A DNA stretch of 64,000 bases from Proales similis. Its lineage: Eukaryota > Rotifera > Eurotatoria > Ploima > Proalidae. How positions within the stretch are numbered: the stretch's first letter is position 1; every line of letters starts with the position of its first letter. The stretch spans positions 496,001-560,000 of the forward strand of contig JAGVRJ010000015.1 of assembly GCA_019059635.1 (NCBI GenBank), written 5' to 3'. Positions 24,001 to 33,969 of the stretch are shown piece by piece. Made by a program: the position numbers and the translations under genes. Below the pieces are notes generated by a model. It searched no databases. It was not told the DNA's origin and saw only the letters and a list, made by a program, of their open reading frames with translations.

Positions 24001-26375
24001 GACGGATTGAGAATCCAAACGGTATCAGACATTGATTCTCGGGTTGAAAACAATGTTTTTTATAAAATAAACGAATCGAGGTGTGATAACACACTGTTTT
24101 GGGGAATTATTTTATTCAATAAAAAGAATTCGGATTAGGGTATCCTTCTCTCAACGCAAACCCTATCCTGGGAAATAATTTTGTCGACGGATTGAGAATC
24201 CAAACGGTATTAGACATTGATTCTCGGGTTGAAAACAATGTTTTCTGATAAAATAAACGAATCGAGGTGTGATAACACACTGTTTTGGGGAATTATTTTA
24301 TTAAATAAAAAGAATTCTAATAAGGGTTACCTCCTCTCAATGCAAACCCTATCCTGGGAAATATTTTTCCCGACGGATTGAGAATCCAAAAAGAATTAAA
24401 CATGGATTCTTGGGTTGAAAACAATGTTTTCTGTTAAAATAAACGAATCGAGGTGTGATAACACACTGTTTTGGGAAATTATTTTATTAAATAAAAAGAA
24501 TTCGAATAAGGGTTACCTCCTCTCAATGCAAACCCTATACTGGCAAATATTTTTCTCGACGGATTGAAGATCTAAACGGTATTAGACATTGATTCTCGGG
24601 TTGAAAACAATGTTTTCTGATAAAATAAACGAATCGAGGTGTGAAAACACACTGTTTTGGAGAATTATTTTATTAATAAAAAGAATTCGGATTAGGGTAT
24701 CCTCCTCTCAATGCTTACCCTTGACATGGGAAATATTTTTCTCGACGGATTGAGAATCCAAAAAAAAATTAAACATGGATTCTTGGGTTGAAAACAATGT
24801 TTTTTATAAAATAAACGAATCAAGGTGTGATAACACACTGTTTTGGGGAATTATTTTATTAAATAAAAAGAATTCGGATTAGGGTATCCTCCTCTCCATG
24901 CTTACCCTTGACATGGGAAATATTTTTCTCGACGGATTGAGAATCCAAACGGTATTAGACATTGATTCTCGGGTTGAAAACAATGTTTTTTATAAAATAA
25001 ACGAATCGAGGTGTGATAACACACTGTTTTGGAGAATTATTTTATTAAATAAAAAGAATTCGGATTAGGGTATCCTCCTCTCCATGCTTACCCTTGACAT
25101 GGGAAATATTTTTCTCGACGGATTGAGAATCCAAACGGTATCAGACATTGATTCTCGGGTTGAAAACAATGTTTTTTATAAAATAAACGAATCGAGGTGT
25201 GATAACACACTGTTTTGGAGAATTATTTTATTAAATAAAAAGAATTCTAATAAGGGTTACCTCCTCTCAATGCAAACCCTATCCTGGGAAATATTTTTGC
25301 CGACGGATTGAGAATCCAAAAAGAATTAAACATGGATTCTTGGGTTGAAAACAATGTTTTCTGATAAAATAAACGAATCGAGGTGTGATAACACACTGTT
25401 TTGGGAAATTATTTTATTAAATAAAAAGAATTCGAATAAGGGTTACCTCATCTAAATGCAATCCCTATCCTGGGAAATATTTTTCCCGACGGATTGAGAA
25501 TCCAAAAAGAATTAAACATGGATTCTTGGGTTGAAAACAATGTTTTCTGTTAAAATAAACGAATCGCAGTGTGATAACACACTGTTTTGGGGAATTATTT
25601 TATTAATAAAAAGAATTCGGATTAGGGTATCCTGCTCACCATGCTTACCCTTGACATAGGAATTATTTTTCTCGACGGATTGAGAATCCAAAGGGCATAA
25701 GACATGGATTCTTGGGTTGAAAACAATGTTTTGTGATAAAATAAACGAATCGAGGTGTGATAACACACTGTTTTGGAAAATTATTTTATTAATAAAAAGA
25801 ATTCGAATAAGGGTTACCTCCTCTCAATTCAAACCCTATACTGGCAAATATTTTTCTCGACGGATTGAAGATCCAAACGGTATTAGACATTGATTCTCGG
25901 GTTGAAAACAATGTTTTCTGATAAAATAAACGAATCGAGGTGTGAAAACACACTGTTTTGGAGAATTATTTTATTAAATAAAAAGAATTCGGATTAGGGT
26001 ATCCTCCTCTCCATGCTTACCCTTGACATGGGAAATATTTTTCTCGACGGATTGAGAATCCAAAAAAAAATTAAACATGGATTCTTGGGTTGAAAACAAT
26101 GTTTTTTATAAAATAAACGAATCGAGGTGTGATAACACACTGTTTTGGGAAATTATTTTATTAAATAAAAAGAATTCGGATTAGGGTATCCTCCTCTCCA
26201 TGCTTACCCATGACATGGGAAATATTTTTCTCGACGGATTGAAGATCCAAACGGTATTAGACATTGATTCTCGGGTTGAAAACAATGTTTTCTGATAAAA
26301 TAATCGAATCGAGGTGTGATAACACACTGTTTTGGGGAATTATATTATTCAATAAAAAGAATTCGGATTAGGGTA
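21040..26375. repeat. Satellite B, left block, about 185-bp tandem repeat, about 28 copies
   Basis: The first about 27 bp are satellite A; then GTTGAAAACAATG recurs every 185-186 bp (for example 21259, 21444, 21630). Each unit has ATAAAATAAACGAATCG, a GTGTGATAACACACTG dyad, a GAATTC site, a GGGTTACCTCC or GGGTATCCTCC block, GGAAATATTTTT and GACGGATTGAGAATCC. Left-end units (21.1-22.7 kb) mostly carry the perfect hairpin CAGTGTG-ATAA-CACACTG. From about 22.7 kb most carry GAGGTGTG, which breaks the outer stem. Local higher-order repeats occur: a TTTTTTATAAAATAAAC variant recurs at about 23127, 23496 and 24055. Retroelement 2 interrupts the array at 26376. Confidence 0.97.
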
Positions 26376-26733
26376 TGTCACGGAGCAAGTCCTATAAAGC
26401 TAAGTCGCTCTTGTTATTTCGTAATTACCCCACCATCCGCACATTATTATTGTCCACCCTCGATCATTTAATGTATTCCAGATAGAGTCGACATTGGGCC
26501 TCGCCACAGTGCTCGGCTAATGTTTTCCCTAAGTCCGATTCCCCATCCCAACCATTGTTGCCATTCATTTGATTCAATAATTAAATAATTAAAATCATTG
26601 TTAATGTTTTAAATTTATTTGGTGGAATACTTTATATAGAGTCCCGCTTCGGCGAAGGACTCGAGTTCTACAATTCTTAGTTAAATCGAAAATAAAATTG
26701 TAAAATCCTACACCGACTTTCTCTCGGCTAACA
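26376..26733 (+). repeat. 5' LTR of retroelement copy 2
   Basis: 358 bp, TG...CA ends, with the CCTATAAAGC variant shared with its own 3' LTR and not with copy 1. It carries the same TATA-like box and AATAAA as copy 1. Confidence 0.96.
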
Positions 26734-26735
26734 AG

Positions 26736-26747
26736 TGGTAGCAGCGC
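26736..26747 (+). other. Primer-binding site, copy 2
   Basis: TGGTAGCAGCGC, same spacing (2 bp) from the LTR as in copy 1; probable initiator Met tRNA primer. Confidence 0.75.
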
Positions 26748-26778
26748 TAAGATAAACCGACATAAGAAATAAGAAAAA

Positions 26779-29700
26779 ATGAGTTCGGCCCAGACAAGGA
26801 GCATGGAAGCCGCTGAATTGGCAAATACAGCCATCAAAGGGATGGAGAAATTGGATGGAATTATTAAAGGGCTAAAGCAAGATATGGTTGCCCAACAAAC
26901 CAAGCTCACGGAGAGCTTGGACAAACTAAGAGGAGAGGAACTCCAAGAGATGGTCGAGAGACTGGAGGAGAAGATACTGGAAGCCAGCCGTACATCCCAG
27001 CTCGCGAAAGAAGACTTCCAAATAGAAGTCGAAACAAGAATGCAAGTTTATAAGGAGAGACTAGAGCAGCTCCAGAATAAACTCGAAGAAAAAACGGAGG
27101 AAAACCACCGTAGGATGGAACAACTCCAAGAAAACATAAATGAGAAGTTTGAAAAAACAAATACGAAAATGGAACAAGCCCACAGTCAAACTAAGAAGGA
27201 CGTGGAAGATAAACTCATTGGTATAGAGAGGAAGCTGGAAGCGATCCTAAACATAGCAAGAGGACCCTCGCAGGAGATAAGAAATGAGGAGACGATAGAA
27301 GAAATAATAGCGGTGGACGAAAGACCCGTAAGGAAAAGGGCACCACTAAAACAAATTATATCACTAGATACCGAAGACTTCAGATTCAGCGGAGGCAAAG
27401 ATGAAGACGTTGAACAATGGCTAAAAAAGTTAGAGAAAGCGATGAGGTACTACGAGTACAACAGAGGAGAATGGACAATTAATGCTGCGCTTAAACTCTC
27501 GGGCGACGCGAGGAAAGCCTTCGTGTGGCACTTTGACGGGAGAGACGAGGCAGAGATAACCTGGAGCGAATTCTCAAAATTCATGATAGACGAATTCGGC
27601 CAAACGTTCGAAACAATAAACATACACGCGAAACTAGAAGAGCTGAGTCACAAGGGCTCACTCCAGGACTTCATCCAAGAATTTAGGAGAATTGCCATCA
27701 ACCTAAAAGGCCAGTTATCCGAGGAATGGATAACCACGTCATTCATAAGAAAGCTGAAACCTTACATAAGAGGTTACGTACAGCTTCAAAGACCAAAGAA
27801 TCTACAAGAAGCGTTTCTCAAAGCAAGAGAAGCCGAAGCAAACGCAAAAATGAACTATAAGCAAAACACAATGCCAGCCCAGGAGAAGAAACCTCAACCA
27901 CAAAGGAAAGAGGACACACCGGTTTGCATGCACTGCAAGAAAACAGGCCATAAAGAGGCTTCTTGCTGGATAGCTCATCCGGATCTAAGACCGAAGGCAA
28001 CTGCACCGAACAAAGACAGACAAGCCCCTCAGGGAAAGAAAAAGAAAGAATCAGTGGAATTGAAGGCCACAAACGAGGTACATAACACCCCGCCGGACAC
28101 GGTGAAAGTGAACTACGTGCAAGCGGAGGTAGGAGGAAAAGTGGTGACATGCATGATAGATCCAGGAGCTAGAAGAACAGTCATTCCACACGCCCTCGCA
28201 AAAGAATTAAAGCTCGAGTTAAAAAACATAAAAACAAGATGTTCACTTGGCGATGGAAGCATATGTGAAGCGAGTCACAGCGCAGAAGTCAAGATAACAG
28301 CATTTGGCAGGAGCACATTGCTCGACTGCCTGATACTAAGAACAAATGAGACCCTGCTAGGAAAAGATTGGCACGAAGCGACAAAAGCGATCGTGGACCA
28401 TGGAAATAACACGATAAAATTCCCACAGGTGGAATTCGAACTCAACGGCTCACTTAGGCTCATCGAAGAAGACGAGGTAAGGAGACTTGATGAAACAGAA
28501 ATAGACGAGGAGAGTCAAGAAGAAAGCTGGTCGACGACAAGCGTGAAGTCGATAGAATGGGAAGTCGAACACCTAGATGAAATCACGCAAGAAAAACTCA
28601 AACAGATCCTGGAGCAAAACAAGAAAGTGTTTGCAAAGGACATAAATGACCTGAAGGAACCAAGTAGAGTTCCAAAACAAAATATTAAGTTGACGGACAA
28701 CACGCCAATAAGGGCGCCACAATACAGACGATCAATGTTCGAAAACAAAAAGCTCAGAGAAGAGATTCAAAAGATGAAGGAAGCGGGAATCGTTAGAGAC
28801 TCGAAAAGCCCCTACGATCTCCCGATCTTCATACAAATCAAACCAAATGGAAGCGCAAGGTTCATAGAAGACCTTAGACAGCTAAACGCAAAAATGCAGT
28901 TAGACCCATATCCACAGCAGAGACCGGACGACATAAGAGACAGAATGGCAAAAAAGAGATTCTTTTCTTCACTCGATCTAAAATCGGGTTTCTGGCAAAT
29001 AGAACTAGACGAGGAATCGATACCATACACGGCATTCTCCACACCAGACGGGCACTACGAATTCACGAGGTTGCCCTTCGGACTCAAAAACGCACCAAGC
29101 ATCTTCAATAGAGTGATGAAATTGGTGCTAGGACACTTAAAGTTCGTGGAGATCTACCTAGACGACATATTCATTCACTCGGAAAGCTTAGCAGAGCACC
29201 TCGAACACATAAGGAAAGTGCTAGAAGTTCTAAGCGAGTGGAACTTGAAACTCTCGCCGGAGAAATGCAAGTGGATAGTGAGCGAGATAAACATACTCGG
29301 TTACATAATTTGTGACGGAGAAATAAAGATGGATAAGAGAAAGATAGAAACGATAAGCGAATGCAAGAGACCAAGGAAGGTCAAGGACATTCAAAGATTC
29401 CTAGGAATGTGTGGCTACTACAGAAAATTCATAAAAGGTTTCGCAGAACTCTCAGCGCCACTTTATAATTTGGTTAAAAAGGAAACCAAATGGACATGGA
29501 CAGACGAATGCGAAGATGCATTCAAAAAACTCAAAGAAGCGCTGACTTCTTACCCTATCTTGAGGGAACCAGACTTCGAAAAGCCGTTCATACTGCACAC
29601 GGATGCATGCGGACTGGCACTTGGAGCAATTTTGTCGCAAAAGGACGACGAAGGAAGAGAGTACGTCATAGGATACTACTCCAGACTTCTCCAGGACAGG

Positions 29701-32700
29701 GAGAAGAACTACGGAATAACCGAAAAGGAATGCTTGGCTATAATAGCTGGCATAAATCACTTCAGAGTTTACCTTTACGGAACCACATTCACAGTGGTAA
29801 CCGATCACTCAGCGCTCAAATGGCTCATGGGATTAAAGGAACCCACGGGAAGGCTAGCAAGATGGAGCTTGGTCCTGCAACAATACGACATGCAGATCAT
29901 TCACAGAGCAGGGAAAAAGCACGACAATGCAGACTACGTGAGCAGAGCAATGGTAGAAGTGATGTTCACGGAAGAACTAGAGATGCCTGAAGATCAAGAA
30001 GAAAATAAGCAAGTAGACATCTGGGAGGACGATAACCTGCTAAACCTACTAAGGACAGGACGCCACTCACCAGGACTCCAAAGGAAACAAATAAATAGAA
30101 TAAATCAAAAGGCAAAATCATATGCCTGGGAAAACGAAAAGGTATACCACATCAAGAAAGATGACCAAGGGTATAAGCGGGAAGTGCCGAAGATAGAGGA
30201 CAGAACACGGATAGTAAAAGAAACGCACGCGATCGGACACTTCGGACTCGAAAAAACATACGAAAAGGTCAAAGAAAAATACTGGTGGAAAGGGATGTAC
30301 ATGCAATGCAAGAGAATAATCAATGGATGCCTCGTTTGCCTGAGATTCTCTAAAGCCACCAAAGAAGAACAAGCCGCTCAAGCTCTAAAGGTCACAGGAA
30401 TATTTGACAGAATAGGAGTGGACCTCGTTTTCGGACTGCCAACGACAAGAGACGGATATAAGGGGTGCCTAGTGATAACAGAGTACCTCACTAAATACCC
30501 GTTCGTACTGCCGATCAAATCCAAGGCAGCTGGAGAGATAGCCTCTTGTCTGTTCAAATATATATCTCTGTTCGGGCCACAGAAGGAAATCCTCTCGGAT
30601 CAAGGCACCGAATTCGTTAACCAAATTATTAACGAAGTGAATAAGAAGTTTGGCGTGGTTCACAAGAAGACTTCAGCGTACCACCCGAGGACCAACGGAT
30701 TGACAGAAAGATTCAACCAGTCGTTTATCAAAGCACTCGCTAAACAAACTGAGGGTGAAGGAACGAACTGGATAGACTCGATAGACGCCGTTTGCCTTGC
30801 GTTCAGGATAAATAAACAATCAACGACACAACACACGCCGTACGAACTGATGTTCGGGCGAAAACCGAACGGCCTCGAAGATTGGACGATTGAGGAATCA
30901 CAAGACACCCAAGCACAACTCTGGCAAAGAAGCCAAGAAATAAGAGAATGGTACGAAGAAACAATTCCGAAAACAATTGAGAAAATAGCAGAAGCGCAAG
31001 CGAGACAAAAGAGACACCAGGAGTCGAGATGCACGAAAATCTCAGAAGAACTCGCGGCCGGAACAGAGGTCATGATAAAGGTGCCTCAAATGTCCAACAA
31101 AATAGGAAATAAACTGAGACCGAAGAACACCGGACCATACACCATAACACAAGTCACACCTAAAGGAGTGTATAAACTCAAAAATAGGAAAGGAAAAGAG
31201 CTAAAGGGAACTTACCCAAGGTCTAGGCTCGTGGCGATAGAACATGTCAGCGAGGAGGAAGATGATGAACTGTTCGAAGTCGAAAAGATTCTCAAGCATA
31301 GGACGAGAAAAGGAAAGACACAGTACTTCGTAAAATGGAAAGGCTACCCAGAAGAAGATAACTCATGGGTAGACGAGGAAGACTTCACACATCAGGACAT
31401 GATCAACGAATATTTCAATTCGATAGATGAGGAAATAACCCCAATCAAACTCGTGAGAGAAGTGAAGGGAGGAAACACTCACACAGGACTCACAGCAATA
31501 CTGCTGATATGGTTACTCGCACCACTGGCGAAAGCACTAACACTAGAAGGAGAGTTTAAAGCTTGCAAAATAACGGATAAAGTGATAAACATCCAGGAGG
31601 AGTACTGCATGAAGATTGGAGGCGATCACGGAGGCTTCGAAACGGACGTGGCACTACTGGAGAGAAGGATGTATGAAGTAGACGGAACCGCTTACTTTTG
31701 TAGGATTTCAGAGATCACCATAACCACCTACAAACCGTTTTTCGGCAAGTGGGAAAAATACAGGAACGAAGTGGTCATGGAACCGACAGAGGGGGATTGC
31801 TGGTCCCTGATAATAGCTGGAAGATGCGGAAAAGAGGCGATGAAGTGCGACGAGGAGTACTGTAGCTACGAGGAAGACCCAAGCGTCGATTTCGAGCTCT
31901 GGACAACCAAAGTCTTCAAAAAACTCAACTGCAGAACTAGGAAGACGTCGGTCAAAGGCAAATACAAGGATAAACCGATCCATTTCGGAAGAAACGCATA
32001 CTGCAGAGCGGATAGACTCTTCTGCAAGACAGAAGAAGGGCTGTTCGTTTGGAAAAAGGAAATAATAAAGAACTGCAGCTTCACGAAAATAGCCGAAAGG
32101 AGGATGAAGCAATACAACGACCTGTGGATTGACCAGGACTACCTCATCAGGAGAACCCAGAAGATCAACGCATGCGGCGTCGAAGGATGGAACTCGACAG
32201 AAGGGGTCGTGGTGGTCAACAAGTCAGAAGCAAAAAACATGGAGACGCACGTAAACCAAGACTCGGTTAACACACTAACAATAATGAGCATAGATGCAGC
32301 GACATTCCACCTGGAAGAAAGAAACAGAAGAAGATGGCAGGCGCTGTCAGAAGAAATGTGCAGATTAGCAGAAACTGTACTGCGCCTTACTTCTAGCAGC
32401 TTTAATGGATTCATAGAAAACATCCTTAAAGACTGGGTAGTTTACTCTGAAGCGGGAGAGATGTTCAAAGCGGAATGCACGGACGCCAAAGAAGTGACGA
32501 TCCTGAACAACTCACTCTGCACGAGAGAAGCATTTGTCTCTTTTAAAAGCGGCAAGGCCAACCAAACAGGCTGGCTTACAGACGGGAATTTTATAACTCA
32601 GAAAAGCACACCAAAGAGATGCGACGAAATGAATTTCATTAACGTAAAGAATGGAACAGTGCTTTCGAACGTTGGAAGGAAAATCAACATAATCAGGACG

Positions 32701-33075
32701 AAGATGGAAGGACGCGAGTCATTTAATTACGCGTCGCATAATTTTAAAGAACTCAACGACTTTAAACACTCGCTCGTCAAACATATAGAAGACGTGAACG
32801 AGGGAGTGAAAGAGACGCTGTCAGAAAAGATAAGAGAACAGCTAGTAGACGACGAAGTCCAAAGCACAGCAGACTTCGCAGAGGTCGTCGAGAAAATAAT
32901 AGGATACAGAACGGCGCTCGTTCTTGGAACGGGAATGATTATGATAGCGCTCTTAGCAATCTTAGTCAAGCGTCTCGCAAAATGCAGACGGGAGCCGAGA
33001 ACGAACGACTTGGAGCTGATAGAAAAGCCGAGAAGTCGGGCCCAGGACCTCATAAACAGGCTTGGCCAATACTAA
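26779..33075 (+). CDS. Gag-Pol-Env polyprotein with chromodomain and envelope-like region (copy 2)
   Basis: One ORF of 2098 residues. Residues 1 to about 1540 match copy 1 domain for domain; RT has YLDD instead of YIDD and the chromodomain has YFVKWKGYP. From about 1545 the frame continues, without stop or new ATG, into an envelope-like region. That region has a hydrophobic signal- or TM-like stretch (GLTAILLIWLLAPLAKALTL, 1571-1590), a cysteine-rich ectodomain, six N-glycosylation sequons (NCS, NST, NKS, NNS, NQT, NGT), a furin-like RNRR site about midway, and a C-terminal membrane anchor (TALVLGTGMIMIALLAILV, 2045-2063) with a basic cytoplasmic tail. The layout is that of a type I fusion glycoprotein. 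I do not recognise its viral family. It may be released by proteolysis or expressed from a spliced RNA; the sequence does not decide. Confidence 0.93.
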   Translation: MSSAQTRSMEAAELANTAIKGMEKLDGIIKGLKQDMVAQQTKLTESLDKLRGEELQEMVERLEEKILEASRTSQLAKEDFQIEVETRMQVYKERLEQLQNKLEEKTEENHRRMEQLQENINEKFEKTNTKMEQAHSQTKKDVEDKLIGIERKLEAILNIARGPSQEIRNEETIEEIIAVDERPVRKRAPLKQIISLDTEDFRFSGGKDEDVEQWLKKLEKAMRYYEYNRGEWTINAALKLSGDARKAFVWHFDGRDEAEITWSEFSKFMIDEFGQTFETINIHAKLEELSHKGSLQDFIQEFRRIAINLKGQLSEEWITTSFIRKLKPYIRGYVQLQRPKNLQEAFLKAREAEANAKMNYKQNTMPAQEKKPQPQRKEDTPVCMHCKKTGHKEASCWIAHPDLRPKATAPNKDRQAPQGKKKKESVELKATNEVHNTPPDTVKVNYVQAEVGGKVVTCMIDPGARRTVIPHALAKELKLELKNIKTRCSLGDGSICEASHSAEVKITAFGRSTLLDCLILRTNETLLGKDWHEATKAIVDHGNNTIKFPQVEFELNGSLRLIEEDEVRRLDETEIDEESQEESWSTTSVKSIEWEVEHLDEITQEKLKQILEQNKKVFAKDINDLKEPSRVPKQNIKLTDNTPIRAPQYRRSMFENKKLREEIQKMKEAGIVRDSKSPYDLPIFIQIKPNGSARFIEDLRQLNAKMQLDPYPQQRPDDIRDRMAKKRFFSSLDLKSGFWQIELDEESIPYTAFSTPDGHYEFTRLPFGLKNAPSIFNRVMKLVLGHLKFVEIYLDDIFIHSESLAEHLEHIRKVLEVLSEWNLKLSPEKCKWIVSEINILGYIICDGEIKMDKRKIETISECKRPRKVKDIQRFLGMCGYYRKFIKGFAELSAPLYNLVKKETKWTWTDECEDAFKKLKEALTSYPILREPDFEKPFILHTDACGLALGAILSQKDDEGREYVIGYYSRLLQDREKNYGITEKECLAIIAGINHFRVYLYGTTFTVVTDHSALKWLMGLKEPTGRLARWSLVLQQYDMQIIHRAGKKHDNADYVSRAMVEVMFTEELEMPEDQEENKQVDIWEDDNLLNLLRTGRHSPGLQRKQINRINQKAKSYAWENEKVYHIKKDDQGYKREVPKIEDRTRIVKETHAIGHFGLEKTYEKVKEKYWWKGMYMQCKRIINGCLVCLRFSKATKEEQAAQALKVTGIFDRIGVDLVFGLPTTRDGYKGCLVITEYLTKYPFVLPIKSKAAGEIASCLFKYISLFGPQKEILSDQGTEFVNQIINEVNKKFGVVHKKTSAYHPRTNGLTERFNQSFIKALAKQTEGEGTNWIDSIDAVCLAFRINKQSTTQHTPYELMFGRKPNGLEDWTIEESQDTQAQLWQRSQEIREWYEETIPKTIEKIAEAQARQKRHQESRCTKISEELAAGTEVMIKVPQMSNKIGNKLRPKNTGPYTITQVTPKGVYKLKNRKGKELKGTYPRSRLVAIEHVSEEEDDELFEVEKILKHRTRKGKTQYFVKWKGYPEEDNSWVDEEDFTHQDMINEYFNSIDEEITPIKLVREVKGGNTHTGLTAILLIWLLAPLAKALTLEGEFKACKITDKVINIQEEYCMKIGGDHGGFETDVALLERRMYEVDGTAYFCRISEITITTYKPFFGKWEKYRNEVVMEPTEGDCWSLIIAGRCGKEAMKCDEEYCSYEEDPSVDFELWTTKVFKKLNCRTRKTSVKGKYKDKPIHFGRNAYCRADRLFCKTEEGLFVWKKEIIKNCSFTKIAERRMKQYNDLWIDQDYLIRRTQKINACGVEGWNSTEGVVVVNKSEAKNMETHVNQDSVNTLTIMSIDAATFHLEERNRRRWQALSEEMCRLAETVLRLTSSSFNGFIENILKDWVVYSEAGEMFKAECTDAKEVTILNNSLCTREAFVSFKSGKANQTGWLTDGNFITQKSTPKRCDEMNFINVKNGTVLSNVGRKINIIRTKMEGRESFNYASHNFKELNDFKHSLVKHIEDVNEGVKETLSEKIREQLVDDEVQSTADFAEVVEKIIGYRTALVLGTGMIMIALLAILVKRLAKCRREPRTNDLELIEKPRSRAQDLINRLGQY

Positions 33076-33110
33076 AAGAAACTCACTTAACCATTCAAAT
33101 ATTTAAGGAT

Positions 33111-33115
<5 letters not shown>

Positions 33116-33143
<28 letters not shown>
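33116..33143 (+). repeat. Poly(A) tract of 28 bases inside retroelement copy 2
   Basis: Pure A-run 41 bp after the env stop (33073-33075) and directly before GATGAAC, the start of ORF3. It is absent from copy 1, within the missing 1920 bp. It could be a fossil of an mRNA 3' end captured with env, or a slippage-prone run. Its exact length may carry assembly error. Confidence 0.9.
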
Positions 33144-33144
<1 letters not shown>

Positions 33145-33576
33145 ATGAACACCTACGAAAAGAAAATCAACCAGCAGACAATGGAACGGATGATGGATCG
33201 ACTGGGAGCAAAGCAAGACCGGGTTTGGGAACGACTGGACTACCTAGCCATCGTTCACCCAAGATCAGTCAACTTCTATCTGGTGGCAATGCTGGAATAT
33301 ATCACTTATGATCAGGACATTATAATGACCGAAGAATTCTTCTACTTCGAACCGGACGGCGGAGTCAGAGCCAACGGAGAAACAATTACACCCCCGGAGG
33401 CGGGAATCTGGCTCAGCGAAGCCGAAATCAAGGGTAAATATTCCCTTATAGACCAGGTCCAAAAGGGACGGACGGACCGGACGGTGGCCAAAATAAAGGT
33501 CACGGAGGACGGAGAGGTCACCCAGGACGGGGAAAGAGTGGACCGTTGCCGATACCTCAGTCGGCCAAAGCCCTAA
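33145..33576 (+). CDS. Small downstream ORF3 of retroelement copy 2, unassigned
   Basis: 143 codons from the ATG that follows the poly-A tract. The N-terminal 56 residues (MNTYEKKINQQTMERMMDRL start) are charged and helical. From residue 57 (33313) the sequence equals the last about 85 residues of the copy-1 gag-pol ORF (IIMTEEFFYFEPDGG ... RCRYLSRPKP). It lies in the same frame as gag-pol-env, separated by a stop and 69 bp. It is acidic then basic and has no motif I recognise. Conservation without a stop in both copies suggests it may be functional. It could be an accessory protein or a displaced pol C-terminus. Confidence 0.6.
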   Translation: MNTYEKKINQQTMERMMDRLGAKQDRVWERLDYLAIVHPRSVNFYLVAMLEYITYDQDIIMTEEFFYFEPDGGVRANGETITPPEAGIWLSEAEIKGKYSLIDQVQKGRTDRTVAKIKVTEDGEVTQDGERVDRCRYLSRPKP

Positions 33577-33598
33577 GGACCGTGGACGATCCTCAGTC

Positions 33599-33611
33599 GG
33601 AGGGGGGGACT
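33599..33611 (+). other. Polypurine tract, copy 2
   Basis: GGAGGGGGGGACT immediately before the 3' LTR, identical to copy 1; expected plus-strand priming site. Confidence 0.85.
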
Positions 33612-33969
33612 TGTCACGGAGCAAGTCCTATAAAGCTAAGTCGCTCTTGTTATTTCGTAATTACCCCACCATCCGCACATTATTATTGTCCACCCTCGAT
33701 CATTTAATGTATTCCAGATAGAGTCGACATTGGGCCTCGCCACAGTGCTCGGCTAATGTTTTCCCTAAGTCCGATTCCCCATCCCAACCATTGTTGCCAT
33801 TCATTTGATTCAATAATTAAATAATTAAAATCATTGTTAATGTTTTAAATTTATTTGGTGGAATACTTTATATAGAGTCCCGCTTCGGCGAAGGACTCGA
33901 GTTCTACAATTCTTAGTTAAATCGAAAATAAAATTGTAAAATCCTACACCGACTTTCTCTCGGCTAACA
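33612..33969 (+). repeat. 3' LTR of retroelement copy 2
   Basis: 358 bp, reading identical to its 5' LTR, with the CCTATAAAGC variant. It is followed by GGTA, the second copy of the target duplication, and the remainder of the interrupted satellite unit. Confidence 0.96.

Larger units (their letters stand above)
26376..33969 (+). mobile_element. Ty3/gypsy chromodomain retroelement with env-like region, copy 2 (7594 bp)
   Basis: 358-bp LTRs at 26376-26733 and 33612-33969, identical to each other and differing from copy 1 at CCTATAAAGC (A for C). The 4-bp duplication GGTA flanks it: ATTAG-GGTA before, GGTA-TCCTTC after, and removing the element restores a satellite B unit. It contains PBS, a 2098-codon gag-pol-env ORF, a 28-A tract, a 143-codon ORF3 and the PPT. 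No frameshift or stop is seen in any coding part. It therefore looks like a complete, recently inserted element. An envelope-like region on a chromodomain-bearing element is unusual. Confidence 0.97.

Noticed and set aside
22990..26370. TTAGGG motifs in satellite B (GGATTAGGGTATCC) as a telomere signal
   Set aside because: The hexamer occurs once per monomer in some units and is never tandem; it is part of the satellite, and genes lie on both sides of the array.
21040..26375. CRISPR-like regular repeat array
   Set aside because: The whole unit repeats with no unique spacers, the monomer is about 185 bp and the context is a eukaryotic genome; it is a satellite.
26376..33969. Endogenous copy of a known vertebrate-type retrovirus
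   Set aside because: The integrase chromodomain, Ty3/gypsy domain order, fused gag-pol and 4-bp duplication fit a Ty3/gypsy chromovirus-type element rather than an orthoretrovirus.
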